Source of the DNA: Roseobacter sp.
GTDB lineage: Bacteria > Pseudomonadota > Alphaproteobacteria > Rhodobacterales > Rhodobacteraceae
Assembly (NCBI GenBank): GCA_015665415.1
Contig: JADFAE010000009.1
Coordinates: 88,087-152,086 of the forward strand
DNA length: 64,000 bases
Direction of reading: 5' to 3'
Shown: positions 27,078 to 37,468 of the stretch, piece by piece
Layout of the letters: each line of letters starts with the position of its first letter
Numbering within the stretch: position 1 is the first letter of the stretch
Notes under the pieces: model-generated
Told to the model about the DNA's origin: nothing
Databases searched by the model: none
Seen by the model: only the letters and a program-made list of their open reading frames with translations
Translations under genes and position numbers: made by a program

Positions 27078-28409
27078 ATGCATCACTTCATCGACAGACG
27101 CTCCAATCCCAAGGGCAAAAGCCACGGCAACCGACAACGGTTTCTGCGCCGCGCCCGGGAAAACATCAAAGAGCGTGTTGACCGCTCGGTACGGGACAAG
27201 TCCATCCAGGATGGGGATGGTGTCCCGACCGACGGAGAAAAGGTGACAATCCCCTCGCGGGGGTTGAAGGAGCCGCGATTTTTTCATGGTTCGCAAGGCG
27301 GTAATCGCAAATATGTCCTGCCTGGCAATAAGGATTTTGTGGTTGGAGATACCATTCCAAAACCCAAATCCGGGGCTGGGCAAGGGGGGCGTGAGGCCTC
27401 CGAGGATGGCGAGGGGGATGATGAGTTTTCCTTTACCCTGACCCGTGATGAATATCTCGAAATCCTGTTTGACGGGCTTGAGCTGCCAGATCTGGTGGAG
27501 AAATCCACGGTGGAGACCGAAACCATCGGCACCCGGCGGGCAGGCCTGACCACGGCGGGGACACCCAACAACCTCAATCTGGTGCGGACCATGCGCAACT
27601 CTCTGGGGCGGCGCATTGCTTTGCGGCGACCCACGGCACAGGCCCAAGCGGATCTGGAAGTCGAGATCGCCGCAATGGAAGAGATCAAGGCACGCACGCC
27701 CGCCCAGGAGGAGCTTTTGGCTGCGCTGCGGGCCCGGCTGGATGGTCTGCTGCGCAAGCGCAAAGTGGTTGGCTATATCGATCCGATCGATTTGCGGTTC
27801 GACACCCATGTGCCGGAAAAAATCCGCAAATCACGGGCGGTGGTCTTTTGCCTGATGGATGTCTCCGGCTCGATGCAGGAACGTGAAAAGGATCTGGGCA
27901 AGCGGTTCTTTCTGCTGCTGCATCTGTTTTTGTCACGCTGCTATGAACACACCGAACTGGTGTTCATCCGCCATACCCATCATGCACAAGAGGTCGACGA
28001 AGAGACCTTCTTTTATGCTCGCGAAACCGGCGGCACCATCGTGTCCACCGCGCTGGACAAGATGCGCGAAATCATCGCGGAACGCTATTCTCCGGATGAA
28101 TGGAACATCTACGGGGCGCAGGCCTCTGATGGTGAGAATTTCGGTAATGACTCGGCGCGCTGCAAGAAACTGCTGCTCGAGGACCTGCTGCCGGTTTGCC
28201 AATATTACGCTTACATGGAGATCGTCGAGGAATCCGCTGAGCAATTGCTGAGTGATCCGGAAGCTGGTGATGACCTGTGGCAGAACTACCGTGAAGTGAA
28301 GTCGCAGGCCCCGCATTTTGAAATGCAGCGGGTCTCGCACCCGGCACATATCTACCCGATCTTCAGGGAGTTCTTCCTGCCGCGTGTAAAAGGAGGTCAG
28401 AATGCTTGA
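27078..28409 (+). CDS. yeaH: YeaH/YhbH family protein (DUF444)
   Basis: A 443-residue DUF444 protein. The N-terminus is basic (FIDRRSNPKGKSHGNRQRFLRRARENIKERVDRSVRD). The C-terminal half is von Willebrand A-like with a metal-site motif (VFCLMDVSGSMQEREKDLGKRFF). The exact role is unknown; genetic context and conservation link it to the PrkA and SpoVR proteins. It overlaps spoVR by eight bases, which suggests translational coupling. Confidence 0.95.
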   Translation: MHHFIDRRSNPKGKSHGNRQRFLRRARENIKERVDRSVRDKSIQDGDGVPTDGEKVTIPSRGLKEPRFFHGSQGGNRKYVLPGNKDFVVGDTIPKPKSGAGQGGREASEDGEGDDEFSFTLTRDEYLEILFDGLELPDLVEKSTVETETIGTRRAGLTTAGTPNNLNLVRTMRNSLGRRIALRRPTAQAQADLEVEIAAMEEIKARTPAQEELLAALRARLDGLLRKRKVVGYIDPIDLRFDTHVPEKIRKSRAVVFCLMDVSGSMQEREKDLGKRFFLLLHLFLSRCYEHTELVFIRHTHHAQEVDEETFFYARETGGTIVSTALDKMREIIAERYSPDEWNIYGAQASDGENFGNDSARCKKLLLEDLLPVCQYYAYMEIVEESAEQLLSDPEAGDDLWQNYREVKSQAPHFEMQRVSHPAHIYPIFREFFLPRVKGGQNA

Positions 28410-29916
28410 TGCAGAAACAGACCCGAAACTTCTGTTTGACGGACCCGAGTGGACTTTTGAGCTGTTGGGAAAGGCGCGTGACGCCATCGAGGAGATCGCG
28501 CTCAATGATCTGGGGCTGAATGTCTATCAAAACCAGATCGAGATCATCTCAGCGGAGCAGATGCTGGATGCCTATTCCTGTGTCGGGTTGCCGCTGATGT
28601 ATCAACACTGGTCCTTTGGTAAACATTTTGCCCGCGACGAGGCGCTGTATCGCACCGGACGGCAAGGCCTGGCCTATGAGATCGTCATCAACTCCAACCC
28701 CTGCATCAGCTACAACATGGAAGAGAACACCATGTCGATGCAGACGCTGGTGATGGCCCATGCAGCCTTTGGCCATAATCACTTCTTCAAGAACAACTAC
28801 ATGTTCCTGCAGTGGACAGATGCCGATGGCATTCATGATTACCTGGCTTTTGCCAAGAACTATATTTCAGCCTGCGAAGAGCGCTATGGGTTGGATGCGG
28901 TCGAAGAAATCCTGGATGCGGCGCATGCGTTGCAAACCCAGGGGGTGTTCCGCTATGGCCGCCCCCCCAAACCCACCTCGCAAGAGTTGGAGGCGATGCA
29001 GCGGGTCCGGGATGGCTACGAGGCCAGCCGCAGCCTGCTTGATATCTGGACCGACGCGACCCTGGGACGGGACAAGAGCCAGGATTTTGAGGATGAGCCC
29101 TATAGCGCACGTCGCAAGAGCCTGAGCCTGCCGCAGGAGAATCTTCTCTATTTTCTGGAAAAACATAGTCCGGTGCTCAAGCCCTGGCAGCGCGAGATCC
29201 TGCGCATCGTGCGCGTCCTGGCACAGTATTTCTATCCGCAGAAACAGACCAAGGTGATGAACGAGGGCTGCGCCACCTTTGTGCATTACTACATCATCAA
29301 CAAGCTGTTCGAAGACGGGCGTATCACCGAAGGCTCTTATATGGAGATGATGCACAGCCACACCAATGTTGTCTTGCAGCCGGATTATGACGATCCGCGT
29401 TACTCGGGCATAAACCCCTATGCGCTGGGCTTTGCGATGATGATGGATATCAAACGCATCTGCCAAGAGCCCACGGACGAGGATCGCGAGTGGTTCCCGG
29501 ATATTGCCGGCCATGACGATTGGCGTCAGGTTCTGCGCGAGGCTTGGGCCAACTACCGGGATGAGAGCTTTATTCAGCAATTCCTGTCGCCACATCTGAT
29601 GCGCAAATTCAAGCTCTTTGCGCTGGTGGATGAGGCGGATCAAAAGGATCTGGTGGTGAGCCAGATTCACAATCGGGCCGGCTACAAGGCGGTGCGACGG
29701 GCCTTGGCCCAGCAATATGATCTGGCCTATCTGGAGCCCGATATTCAGGTGACCGATGCGGATCTGCGCGGTGATCGTCGCTTGATCCTGACCCATACGG
29801 TGCGGGACGGCATCCACCTGGAAGAGGAAAACCGGGTCGAGGTGCTGAAACACCTGCGTTGCCTGTGGGGTTATGATGTCACACTGGATGCGGTCGAAAC
29901 CGTGGTCGAGGCTTGA
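28402..29916 (+). CDS. spoVR: SpoVR family protein
   Basis: A 504-residue SpoVR-like protein (YcgB type in E. coli). Recognisable segments: YQHWSFGKHFARDE, IVINSNPCISYNMEENTMSMQTLVMAHAAFGHNHFFKNNYMF, and MNEGCATFVHYYIINKLFEDGRI. GGAGG lies six bases before the ATG, inside the end of yeaH. As the last gene of the prkA operon it converges on the nickel exporter gene with a 54-base gap. The function is not established in non-sporulating bacteria; it is associated with stress and stationary phase. Confidence 0.95.
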   Translation: MLDAETDPKLLFDGPEWTFELLGKARDAIEEIALNDLGLNVYQNQIEIISAEQMLDAYSCVGLPLMYQHWSFGKHFARDEALYRTGRQGLAYEIVINSNPCISYNMEENTMSMQTLVMAHAAFGHNHFFKNNYMFLQWTDADGIHDYLAFAKNYISACEERYGLDAVEEILDAAHALQTQGVFRYGRPPKPTSQELEAMQRVRDGYEASRSLLDIWTDATLGRDKSQDFEDEPYSARRKSLSLPQENLLYFLEKHSPVLKPWQREILRIVRVLAQYFYPQKQTKVMNEGCATFVHYYIINKLFEDGRITEGSYMEMMHSHTNVVLQPDYDDPRYSGINPYALGFAMMMDIKRICQEPTDEDREWFPDIAGHDDWRQVLREAWANYRDESFIQQFLSPHLMRKFKLFALVDEADQKDLVVSQIHNRAGYKAVRRALAQQYDLAYLEPDIQVTDADLRGDRRLILTHTVRDGIHLEEENRVEVLKHLRCLWGYDVTLDAVETVVEA

Positions 29917-29970
29917 CGTAGATCCCGGGGCGAAGTCTTGCAGCTGAAGAAACAGATTCCCGCCCTGCGC

Positions 29971-31320
29971 TCAATCGGCGCGGGGCGGGTAGTCCTTGTG
30001 CAGATCATCAATGATATAGGGATGTTTGTGGATCGGCGCACTGGCGCCATCCTGGGCTGGGATCTCTTGCAGATGAGGATGGTCCGGGGCCAATTCGGGA
30101 TGGCTATGGGCCTGGCTCTCAGGGTCATTGGCGGGCCAGTATTGCCGGGCGACCAAAAGTCCGGTCAGGGCTACTGCGTTTAGAATAAGGAGAGAAGGCA
30201 CCATGCCAAGCTGGCTCATGCTCCAACCTGTTAGCGGATAGGTGATCAGCCAGCACCCATGTGACAGAGTAAACTGGGCGGCAAAGACCGCCGGGCGGTC
30301 CTGTGGCTGGGCCGAACGTTTCAACAGCCGCCCTGACGGCGTCAGAATGATCGAATAGCCAAGTCCCGACAGGAACCAGCTGATCAGTACCGGCACCAGT
30401 GCGGCCTGCCAGATCAACACATGAAGCGCCAGCCCGACCTGCGCCAGAATGGCAATAACGGCACCGGCGCTCATCACCGGGCGATCCTGCAAGTGCCGCA
30501 GCACCCGAGGCAGCACAAAAGCCGCGAGCATTGACCCGGCACCAAAGGCAGCCAGGGCCAAGGCCACCATGTCTTCTGCCAGTCCCAACTCTGCGCGAAT
30601 GATCACAACAGTATTGATGATCACCACAGCGCTGACTGAGGCGGCGGCGGCGGACAGCCCCAGCAAGCCACGCAGCCGGGGTGTCTTCAGATAGATGCGG
30701 ATGCCCCGCGTGGTGCGATCATAAAATCCGGTTCTGCTGACACTGGGCTTGGGGGAGGGCAGCGCTACTGAGACCACCAGCAAGGCCGAGGCGGCAAACC
30801 CAACTGCGGTGCCAAAGAACAGCGATTCTGCGGCGACCAGTGTTAACAATAGCGCGGCCAGGCTGGGCGACAGCAGGCTTTCGATGTCATAGGCCAGCCG
30901 TGACAGCGACAGGGCGGTGGTGTAATCCTCCTCCTCTGGCAGCACTTCGGGGATGGTCGCCTGAAAGGCTGGGGTGAAGCCGGCCGATGAGGCCTGCATC
31001 ACAAAAATCAGCACATAGATCTGCCAGATCTCAGTGACAAAGGGCAGGGCCAGCGCCACCAGCGCCCGCAGAATATCGAGGCTGACCAGCCAGGCGCGGC
31101 GGGGATATTGGCTGGCCAGGGCTGCAGCGATCGGGGCCAGCGTCACATAGCTCACCATCTTGATCGTCAGGGCGATCCCCAACACCATCGAAGCATCGGC
31201 CCCCGCGATGTCATAGGCAATAAGCCCAAGCGCGACGGTCGCTAGGCCGGTGCCGACGATGGCAATCACCTGAGCGGCAAACATATGGCGAAAGACACGG
31301 TTTTTCAGAACGCTAAGCAT
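29971..31320 (-). CDS. MFS metal exporter with His-rich tail (NreB-like)
   Basis: A 449-residue major facilitator with twelve predicted hydrophobic segments and an MFS loop pattern (ALASQYPRRAWLVSLDILRALVAL). The last 50 residues are soluble and rich in His (AHSHPELAPDHPHLQ, HKHP), as in the nickel-resistance exporter NreB. It lies three bases after an RcnR/NreA-type metal repressor gene and is probably cotranscribed with it. I infer efflux of nickel or cobalt from the cytoplasm; the fold alone does not prove the substrate. Confidence 0.8.
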   Translation of the reverse strand: MLSVLKNRVFRHMFAAQVIAIVGTGLATVALGLIAYDIAGADASMVLGIALTIKMVSYVTLAPIAAALASQYPRRAWLVSLDILRALVALALPFVTEIWQIYVLIFVMQASSAGFTPAFQATIPEVLPEEEDYTTALSLSRLAYDIESLLSPSLAALLLTLVAAESLFFGTAVGFAASALLVVSVALPSPKPSVSRTGFYDRTTRGIRIYLKTPRLRGLLGLSAAAASVSAVVIINTVVIIRAELGLAEDMVALALAAFGAGSMLAAFVLPRVLRHLQDRPVMSAGAVIAILAQVGLALHVLIWQAALVPVLISWFLSGLGYSIILTPSGRLLKRSAQPQDRPAVFAAQFTLSHGCWLITYPLTGWSMSQLGMVPSLLILNAVALTGLLVARQYWPANDPESQAHSHPELAPDHPHLQEIPAQDGASAPIHKHPYIIDDLHKDYPPRAD

Positions 31321-31323
31321 GGT

Positions 31324-31596
31324 TCAGAGATACCTCGCAATATCTTTGAACCCTGCTGTTGGATGGCTTTCTGAGGCCCCGCTGTTCTCGGCGTCGAGAC
31401 AATGGTCGATATGATCAAAGATCAGCGCGCGCTTGGCATTGGCGACGGCCTTTTCAACCGCCTGCAATTGCTGCGCAATCTCGGGGCAGGGCCGTCCCTC
31501 CGCAATCATCGCAATCACGCTGTTGAGGTGGCCGTTTGCACGCTTTAGGCGAGCGGAAATTCGCGGGTGCGAGCTGTGTCGATGAGAGTGTGTCAT
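31324..31596 (-). CDS. Metal-responsive repressor, RcnR/CsoR/FrmR family
   Basis: A 90-residue all-helical DUF156 regulator. A His-rich N-terminus (THSHRHSSHPRISARLKRANGHLNSVIAMI) gives the N-terminal and HxxHP-type ligands of nickel/cobalt sensors. The conserved Cys in GRPCPEIAQQL and His in FDHIDHC complete a likely metal site. The proteins of this family bind DNA in the apo form and release it when metal binds. The operator-like palindrome at 31605-31623 lies just before its start, consistent with autoregulation of this gene and the exporter. Confidence 0.88.
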   Translation of the reverse strand: MTHSHRHSSHPRISARLKRANGHLNSVIAMIAEGRPCPEIAQQLQAVEKAVANAKRALIFDHIDHCLDAENSGASESHPTAGFKDIARYL

Positions 31597-31604
31597 TGCT
31601 CCAG

Positions 31605-31623
31605 TATCCCCCTGGGGAGGATA
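31605..31623 (-). promoter_or_regulatory. Candidate RcnR/NreA-type operator
   Basis: TATCCCCCTGGGGAGGATA is a near-palindrome with a G/C-tract flanked by TATC/GATA ends, resembling the G-tract operators of RcnR-family repressors. It sits 9 bases before the repressor's start codon. Confidence 0.55.
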
Positions 31624-31958
31624 AATTCAATCGTGAAATCCGTCTTTTTCGGAAGAGCCCTAAAAAGTCACTCGTCTTGACGTTTTTGTAGGGCGCAAGT
31701 TGACCCCATTTTGCGGCGGCTTCGCTATAACGCACTGATCTCGTGATCGAAAACTCTCACATCGGGCGGAATGCGATCTCTCGAGCAGAAAAAGCGACGG
31801 ATTGGCCCCGATTGATCCAGATTGGATGCAATATCTTGTAGCCTGGCTGCTCAGTTAGAATGGATCACATTTTCCTCCTTTGACGTTGCAAGGAGGGATG
31901 TGAAGATCTGCACCTGCAAAGGCGGTCACCAGATTAAAGAAAACAACTCAAGGGTGAA

Positions 31959-33205
31959 TTGAGGGTCAAGTTCATGATGGCGGCCGGTGGTTTGGCACTG
32001 AGCGCCAGCACCACTTTTGATGCCTCTTCGCATCCGATCTACAACCGTCTGGTCGAGTTCGAGACTGGCACCACCAATGTAATCCCCGGTCTGGCCGAAA
32101 GCGACGAAGCCAGCAATGATGGGCTCGAATTTACCTTCACTCTGCGCCAAGGCGTGAAATTCCACTCCAGCGACCAATTCACCCAACGCGTGACTTTACA
32201 GCCGATGACGTGATCTTTGCCTTTGAACGTCAGCGCCATGAGGATCACCCTTTTAATAACGTCTCCGGAGGCACCTGGGAGTATTTCAACGGCATGTCGA
32301 TGCCGGATCTGGTGAAGGAAATCGTCAAGGTCGACGACCATACCGTGAAATTTGTCCTATCGCACCCCGAAGCGCCTTTTGTCGCCGATATGGCGATGGA
32401 TTTTGCCTCGATCCTGTCGGCTGAATACGGCGAGGCGATGCTGGCCGCCGGCACGCCCAAGATGCTGAACACGGCCCCCATCGGGACCGGCCACTTCAGC
32501 TTTGTCGCCTATCGGAAGGACGCGGTGATCCGCTATCAGGCCAATGCGGACTATTGGCAGGAAAAGGCTGGTATCGACAATCTGATCTTTGCCATCACCC
32601 CGGATGCCTCGGTGCGCTATCAAAAGCTGAAAGTTGGCGAATGCCACGTGATACCCTATCCGAACCCGGCTGATGTGGCTGCGATGAAGGCCGATGCAGG
32701 CGTCAGCTATCTGGATATGAAGATCTGGGCGATGCCGGTGCAGCGGCCCTACAACCCCAATACCCGCCGCATGGCAGAGCTGATCCAGGAGGATTACTCT
32801 AAGGCCGGTGTCGATGTTGAGATCGTGTCTTACGAATGGGGCGAATACCTGTCGCGTTCCAAGGATCTGGATCGCGATGGTGCGGTCTTGCTGGGTTGGA
32901 CCGGTGACAATGGCGACCCGGACAACTTCCTGGCGGCGCTGCTGGGATGTGACGGGGTCGAAGCCTCGAACCGGGCCCAATGGTGTCACCAGCCCTTTGA
33001 CGATGTGATTCAGAAGGCCAAATTCGTCACCGATACCGAGGAACGCACCCGCCTCTACGAAGAGGCGCAGAGCATCTTCAAGGAACAGGCCCCCTGGGCC
33101 ACCACCGCCCATTCGGTTGTCTACCTGTCGATGAGCAACAAATTGCAAGGCTACAAGGTGCATCCGCTGGGCGGCTATATCTTTTATGGTGTGACCGTCG
33201 AATAA
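31959..33205 (+). pseudogene. Broken dipeptide-type ABC solute-binding protein gene
   Basis: Remnant of an SBP_bac_5 (DppA-like) gene. The signal peptide start ([19 protein letters not shown] at 31959) joins directly to [17 protein letters not shown], so the N-terminal lobe start is deleted. A frameshift near 32190 separates SDQFTQ from [16 protein letters not shown] in another frame. A further internal deletion is suggested where AAMKADAGVSYLDMKIWAMPVQ joins two regions that are usually about 60 residues apart. The last part (MAELIQEDYSKAGVDVEIVSYEWGEYL...GGYIFYGV) is intact. It cannot make a functional protein. Confidence 0.85.
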
Positions 33206-33219
33206 GAACAGTCGCAGGC

Positions 33220-33845
33220 TGAAATTGGAACCGGGGCCGAATTTCACCCGGGCCTTGGTCCAGAGTTTCATGAGCCAGGAACGCTCCTTTGTGCTGGTGG
33301 TTCCAGCCAAAGCCCCCCGGCAGCGATTGTGCCCAATCTTGAACTCGGCTCTTGGGAGCTGGTGGACTTTGACGGGGCAACCTTTGATTGGCGAGATCAG
33401 GATGGCTACCAGGCGGCATTTGCAGCCCTCGCTGCCCATATGCTCCTGACCCGACTTGCGGTTGAGGGGCAGGTGATGCGGGTCTTTGTCTATCACGCGC
33501 TGAAACAAGCGCTGCCGCAGCTGGAGATCATCGACGTGGAACAAGAAGTTTCCGGCCTGCGCATGATCAAGAGCGAGGTGGATATTGCCGCGATGCAAGC
33601 GGCCATCGATCTGTCGGAACGCGCGCTGCATCACGTCCTGGCGACGGTTGCGATTGGCCAGAGTGAAAAGCAGATCGAAAGCGTGCTGATCCTTGCGCTG
33701 TTTGCCGAAGGCGCTGATGATCTTGCCTTTGTATCGATTGTTGCCGCAGGCGAGAATTCCGCCCACCCCAAGCCCATGCTCGCGCCGACTATCAGATCCA
33801 ATCCGGAGACGCGCTGCTTTTTCGCCCTGGCTGTCCTCCTTTGAT
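33220..33845 (+). pseudogene. Truncated M24 (Xaa-Pro dipeptidase-like) peptidase gene
   Basis: Pieces in two frames: MSQERSFVLVVPA up to about 33315, then AAIVPNLELGSWELVDFDGATFDWRDQDGYQA and VSGLRMIKSEVDIAAMQAAIDLSERALHHVLATV, matching the creatinase N-terminal domain and the entry to the M24 catalytic domain. Another frame change near 33780 precedes DYQIQSGDALLF. The metal-binding C-terminal half is missing and the fragment runs into a dppC remnant. An intact version probably hydrolysed the imported peptides. Confidence 0.8.
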
Positions 33846-34582
33846 CCGACCGAGCAGTTTCGCGATCACATCCTGCAGCCCCCGGCCTGGCAGGAGGGCG
33901 GCGATTGGCGCTTTCCGTTGGGCACCGCCCTCTGGGCCGGGATATGCTGTCGCGATTGATTTCCGGCGCGCGCTATTCCTTTATCGTGGGTGTTGTGGTG
34001 GTGACGGTGGCCGCCTCGGGCGGGATCCTGGTTGGGCTGTTGTCCGGCTTTGCCCCCAAATGGGTGGACAGCCTGGTGATGCGGCTGATGGATACCATCC
34101 TCGCCTTTCCCTCGCTGTTGCTGGCGCTGGTACTGGTGGCAATTCTGGGGCCCTCACTGATCAATGCGATCATCGCCATCGCCATCTTATTTCAGCCTCA
34201 TTATGTGCGCCTGACCAGGGCCTCGGTGCTGGGAAAGCTGCAAAAGGACTATGTGACCTCGGCCGGGGTGGCGGGGGCCAGCCAGCCGCGACTGATGTTT
34301 GTCACTGTGCTGCCCAATTGCCTGGCACCGATCATCGTGCAGGGGGCGCTGTCCTTTTCCACCGCCATTCTCGATGCTGCGGCGCTGGGGTTTCTCGGTA
34401 TGGGGGCGCAGCCGCCGACCCCGGAATGGGGCACCATGCTGGCCGAGGCCCGCGAGTTCATCCTGCGCGCCTGGTGGGTGGTAACCTTCCCCGGGCTGGC
34501 TATTCTGATCACGGTTCTGGCGATCAACCTGATGGGCGATGGCCTGCGGGATGCGCTGGACCCCAAGCTAAAGCGGAGCTGA
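33826..34582 (+). pseudogene. Dipeptide ABC permease (DppC-like) remnant
   Basis: The N-terminal piece FDPTEQFRDHILQPPAWQEGGDWRFPLGT and the main body PLGRDMLSRLISGARYSFIVG lie in different frames, shifted by one base near 33930. The first membrane helix is missing. From 33941 on, the permease is intact, with five helices and the EAA-loop region (SVLGKLQKDYVTSAGVAGASQPRLMF). The DppB gene that should precede it is absent. Downstream, dppD starts after four bases, the original operon spacing. Confidence 0.85.
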
Positions 34583-34586
34583 GTCC

Positions 34587-35464
34587 ATGAGCCTGCTGAA
34601 TATTCGCAATCTGACGGTTGAATTTGCCACCGCTTCGGGCGCGTTCCGCGCCGTCGACAGCGTGGATCTGAGCGTCGACACAGGTGAGATCCTGGCCATC
34701 GTCGGCGAAACCGGGTCGGGAAAATCGGTGTCGATGCTGGCGCTGATGGGGCTGCTGCCCTGGACGGCCCGGATCACCGCTGATGCGCTGACGTTTGGGG
34801 GCACAGACCTGAACAAGCTCAGCCCACGGGATCGGCGTGGCATCATCGGCAAGGATATAGCTATGATCTTTCAAGAGCCGAAGTCCTCGCTCAACCCCTG
34901 TTTTACCGTTGGGTTTCAGATCAAGGAAGCGCCGCGCCAGCACCTGGGGATGGGGCGGCGTGCGCGTCATCAACGCGCTATCGCGCTGTTCGAACAAGTT
35001 GGCATTCCGGTGCCTGCAAGCCAAAGCTGCTGATGGGGGATGAGCCGGTCTCAGCGCTGGATGTGTCGATCCAGAGTCAGATCCTGAACCTGCTGGTGTG
35101 GCTGCAGGACCGCATGGGGCTGTCCTATCTCTTTATCACCCATGATCTGTCGGTGGTGCGCCATTTCTGCGACGAGGTCATCGTGATGTATCTGGGGCGT
35201 GCGGTGGAACGCGCCAGAAAGGAGGGGCTCTTTGCCCCTCCGCGCCACCCCTATGCCAAGGCCTTGCTGTCAACCACCCCCAAGGCAGACCCCGAGGCCA
35301 AGCGCGAGCGGATCCAGTTGCAGGGAGAGCTGCCCTCGCCAATGGACGATCTGCCGGGCTGTGCCTTTGCGCCGTGCTGCTGGTTGGCAAGCGAGACCTG
35401 CCGCAAGGCGCGATCTGAACAGCAGGGCGAGACCAGTCAGGTGGCCTGCTTCCATACTCTCTGA
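34587..35464 (+). pseudogene. Deletion-fused dppD'-'dppF ATPase remnants
   Basis: 34587-35033 encodes the first half of DppD (VGETGSGKSVSMLALMGLL Walker A; QEPKSSLNP Q-loop) and stops. From about 35015, in another frame, the C-terminal half of a DppF-like ATPase begins (CKPKLLMGDEPVSALDVSIQSQILNLL, Walker B) and ends with the oligopeptide-ATPase tail (GCAFAPCCW...CRKARSE). The ABC signature (LSGG) and the C-terminal half of DppD with the N-terminal half of DppF are missing. This is best explained by an out-of-frame deletion through similar sequence in the two ATPase genes. Confidence 0.85.
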
Positions 35465-35469
35465 TCCGG

Positions 35470-35852
35470 TCCCCTTTGTCGGGGCTCTGCCGCGCGGATC
35501 ACATCGGCCTCCAGCTTGGTCCGGAAATCAACGATTTTCCCCGCTTCATCCATCGATAGGCTGGCGACAATTGCGCCTTTGTCGCGCTGCATTCCACCAA
35601 TCCTTGTTGTTACAACCGGGTTAGGGCTTCGCGCACCGGAAAGCGCGAGGTGTTGAAGGCCTTGGCGATCTCGTCCTGGCGCAGAGACTCACCACCCGTC
35701 AGCTCTCCCTCAATGGTAGCACGGCGTAGCACATCAAAGATGATCTCGGCCGTTGTGGCCGTTTTGATATGTCGACGGCTTGAAACTTGGGGCTTACTCT
35801 CCCGTTTGGAACTGCCGGATAGCAGTATGCCGCGCACCGGTGGCAATGCCAA
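35470..35852 (-). pseudogene. GntR-family regulator remnant
   Basis: The winged-helix part of a FadR-type GntR regulator (SSRRHIKTATTAEIIFDVLRRATIEGELTGGESLRQDEIAKAF..SRFPVREALTRL) runs to an in-frame TAA at 35610-35612, where the family normally has Glu. After it, QQGLVE and, in a shifted frame, KGAIVASLSMDEAGKIVDFRTKLEADVIRAAEP continue the expected sequence. The ligand-binding domain is otherwise gone. It faces the dead dpp operon and was probably its regulator. Confidence 0.8.
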
Positions 35853-35918
35853 AGGGAGCCTTTTGTCGCGTGAGCAATTCTACGTTTGCCAACAAGAGGA
35901 AAGCCTGCAGGAGATGGA

Positions 35919-35952
35919 AAAAGGCGCAGTTCCGGGCCGGAACTGCGCCTTG
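35919..35952 (-). terminator. Rho-independent terminator of the formaldehyde dehydrogenase gene
   Basis: AAGGCGCAGTTCCGG and CCGGAACTGCGCCTT form a near-perfect stem. Read leftward it is followed by TTTTTCC, and it lies 25 bases after the stop codon at 35977. Confidence 0.88.
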
Positions 35953-35976
35953 CAATGAAGTCTTTCCGAGGCTGGC

Positions 35977-37092
<1,116 letters not shown>

Positions 37093-37402
37093 GATTTACG
37101 GTCCTTCGTCCTGTTGGTGGCGATCCTTCTGCGCTTTGGCAGCAGACCCCTTGGAGTTCCTGTTCAGGCCTGATCTCGTGGCACAGTAAATAACTGCCCG
37201 ACCAAGGCCTAGTTTGCGTAGCGTTACATTCGCCAAACTGATCAGGCAAGTATTGCCTTTGCCTCTGGCACCTCCGGATTTCTGGGCAAATCACCAGGAA
37301 CGACAAAAAGTGACGCATTCAGGCAATTGACCTCGATCATCGCCTTTTGGCTTAGGTTGAAACGATCTGTTGGCTCGGAAAAATTAATTCGGAACCCGGG
37401 CT

Positions 37403-37433
37403 TGACCTTCCCCTGACTGGAAGCTCCATATGC
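37403..37433 (+). promoter_or_regulatory. CueR/HmrR-type promoter of copA
   Basis: TTGACC (37403-37408) and a CATATG-like -10 near 37428 are separated by about 19 bases, too long for a normal promoter. Inside it is CTTCCCCTGACTGGAAG, the dyad bound by copper-sensing MerR proteins. It fits control by the regulator at 39993. Confidence 0.85.
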
Positions 37434-37468
37434 CTTGGCAGACAAGAACCACTTTGGAGAGTTCCACC

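Noticed and set aside
35610..35852. Intact short GntR regulator
   Set aside because: It ends at a nonsense codon within the winged helix and lacks a ligand domain; family sequence continues beyond in other frames.
37430..37468. Upstream start of copA at 37430
   Set aside because: It falls on the -10 of the CueR-type promoter; ATG 37469 has its own ribosome site.
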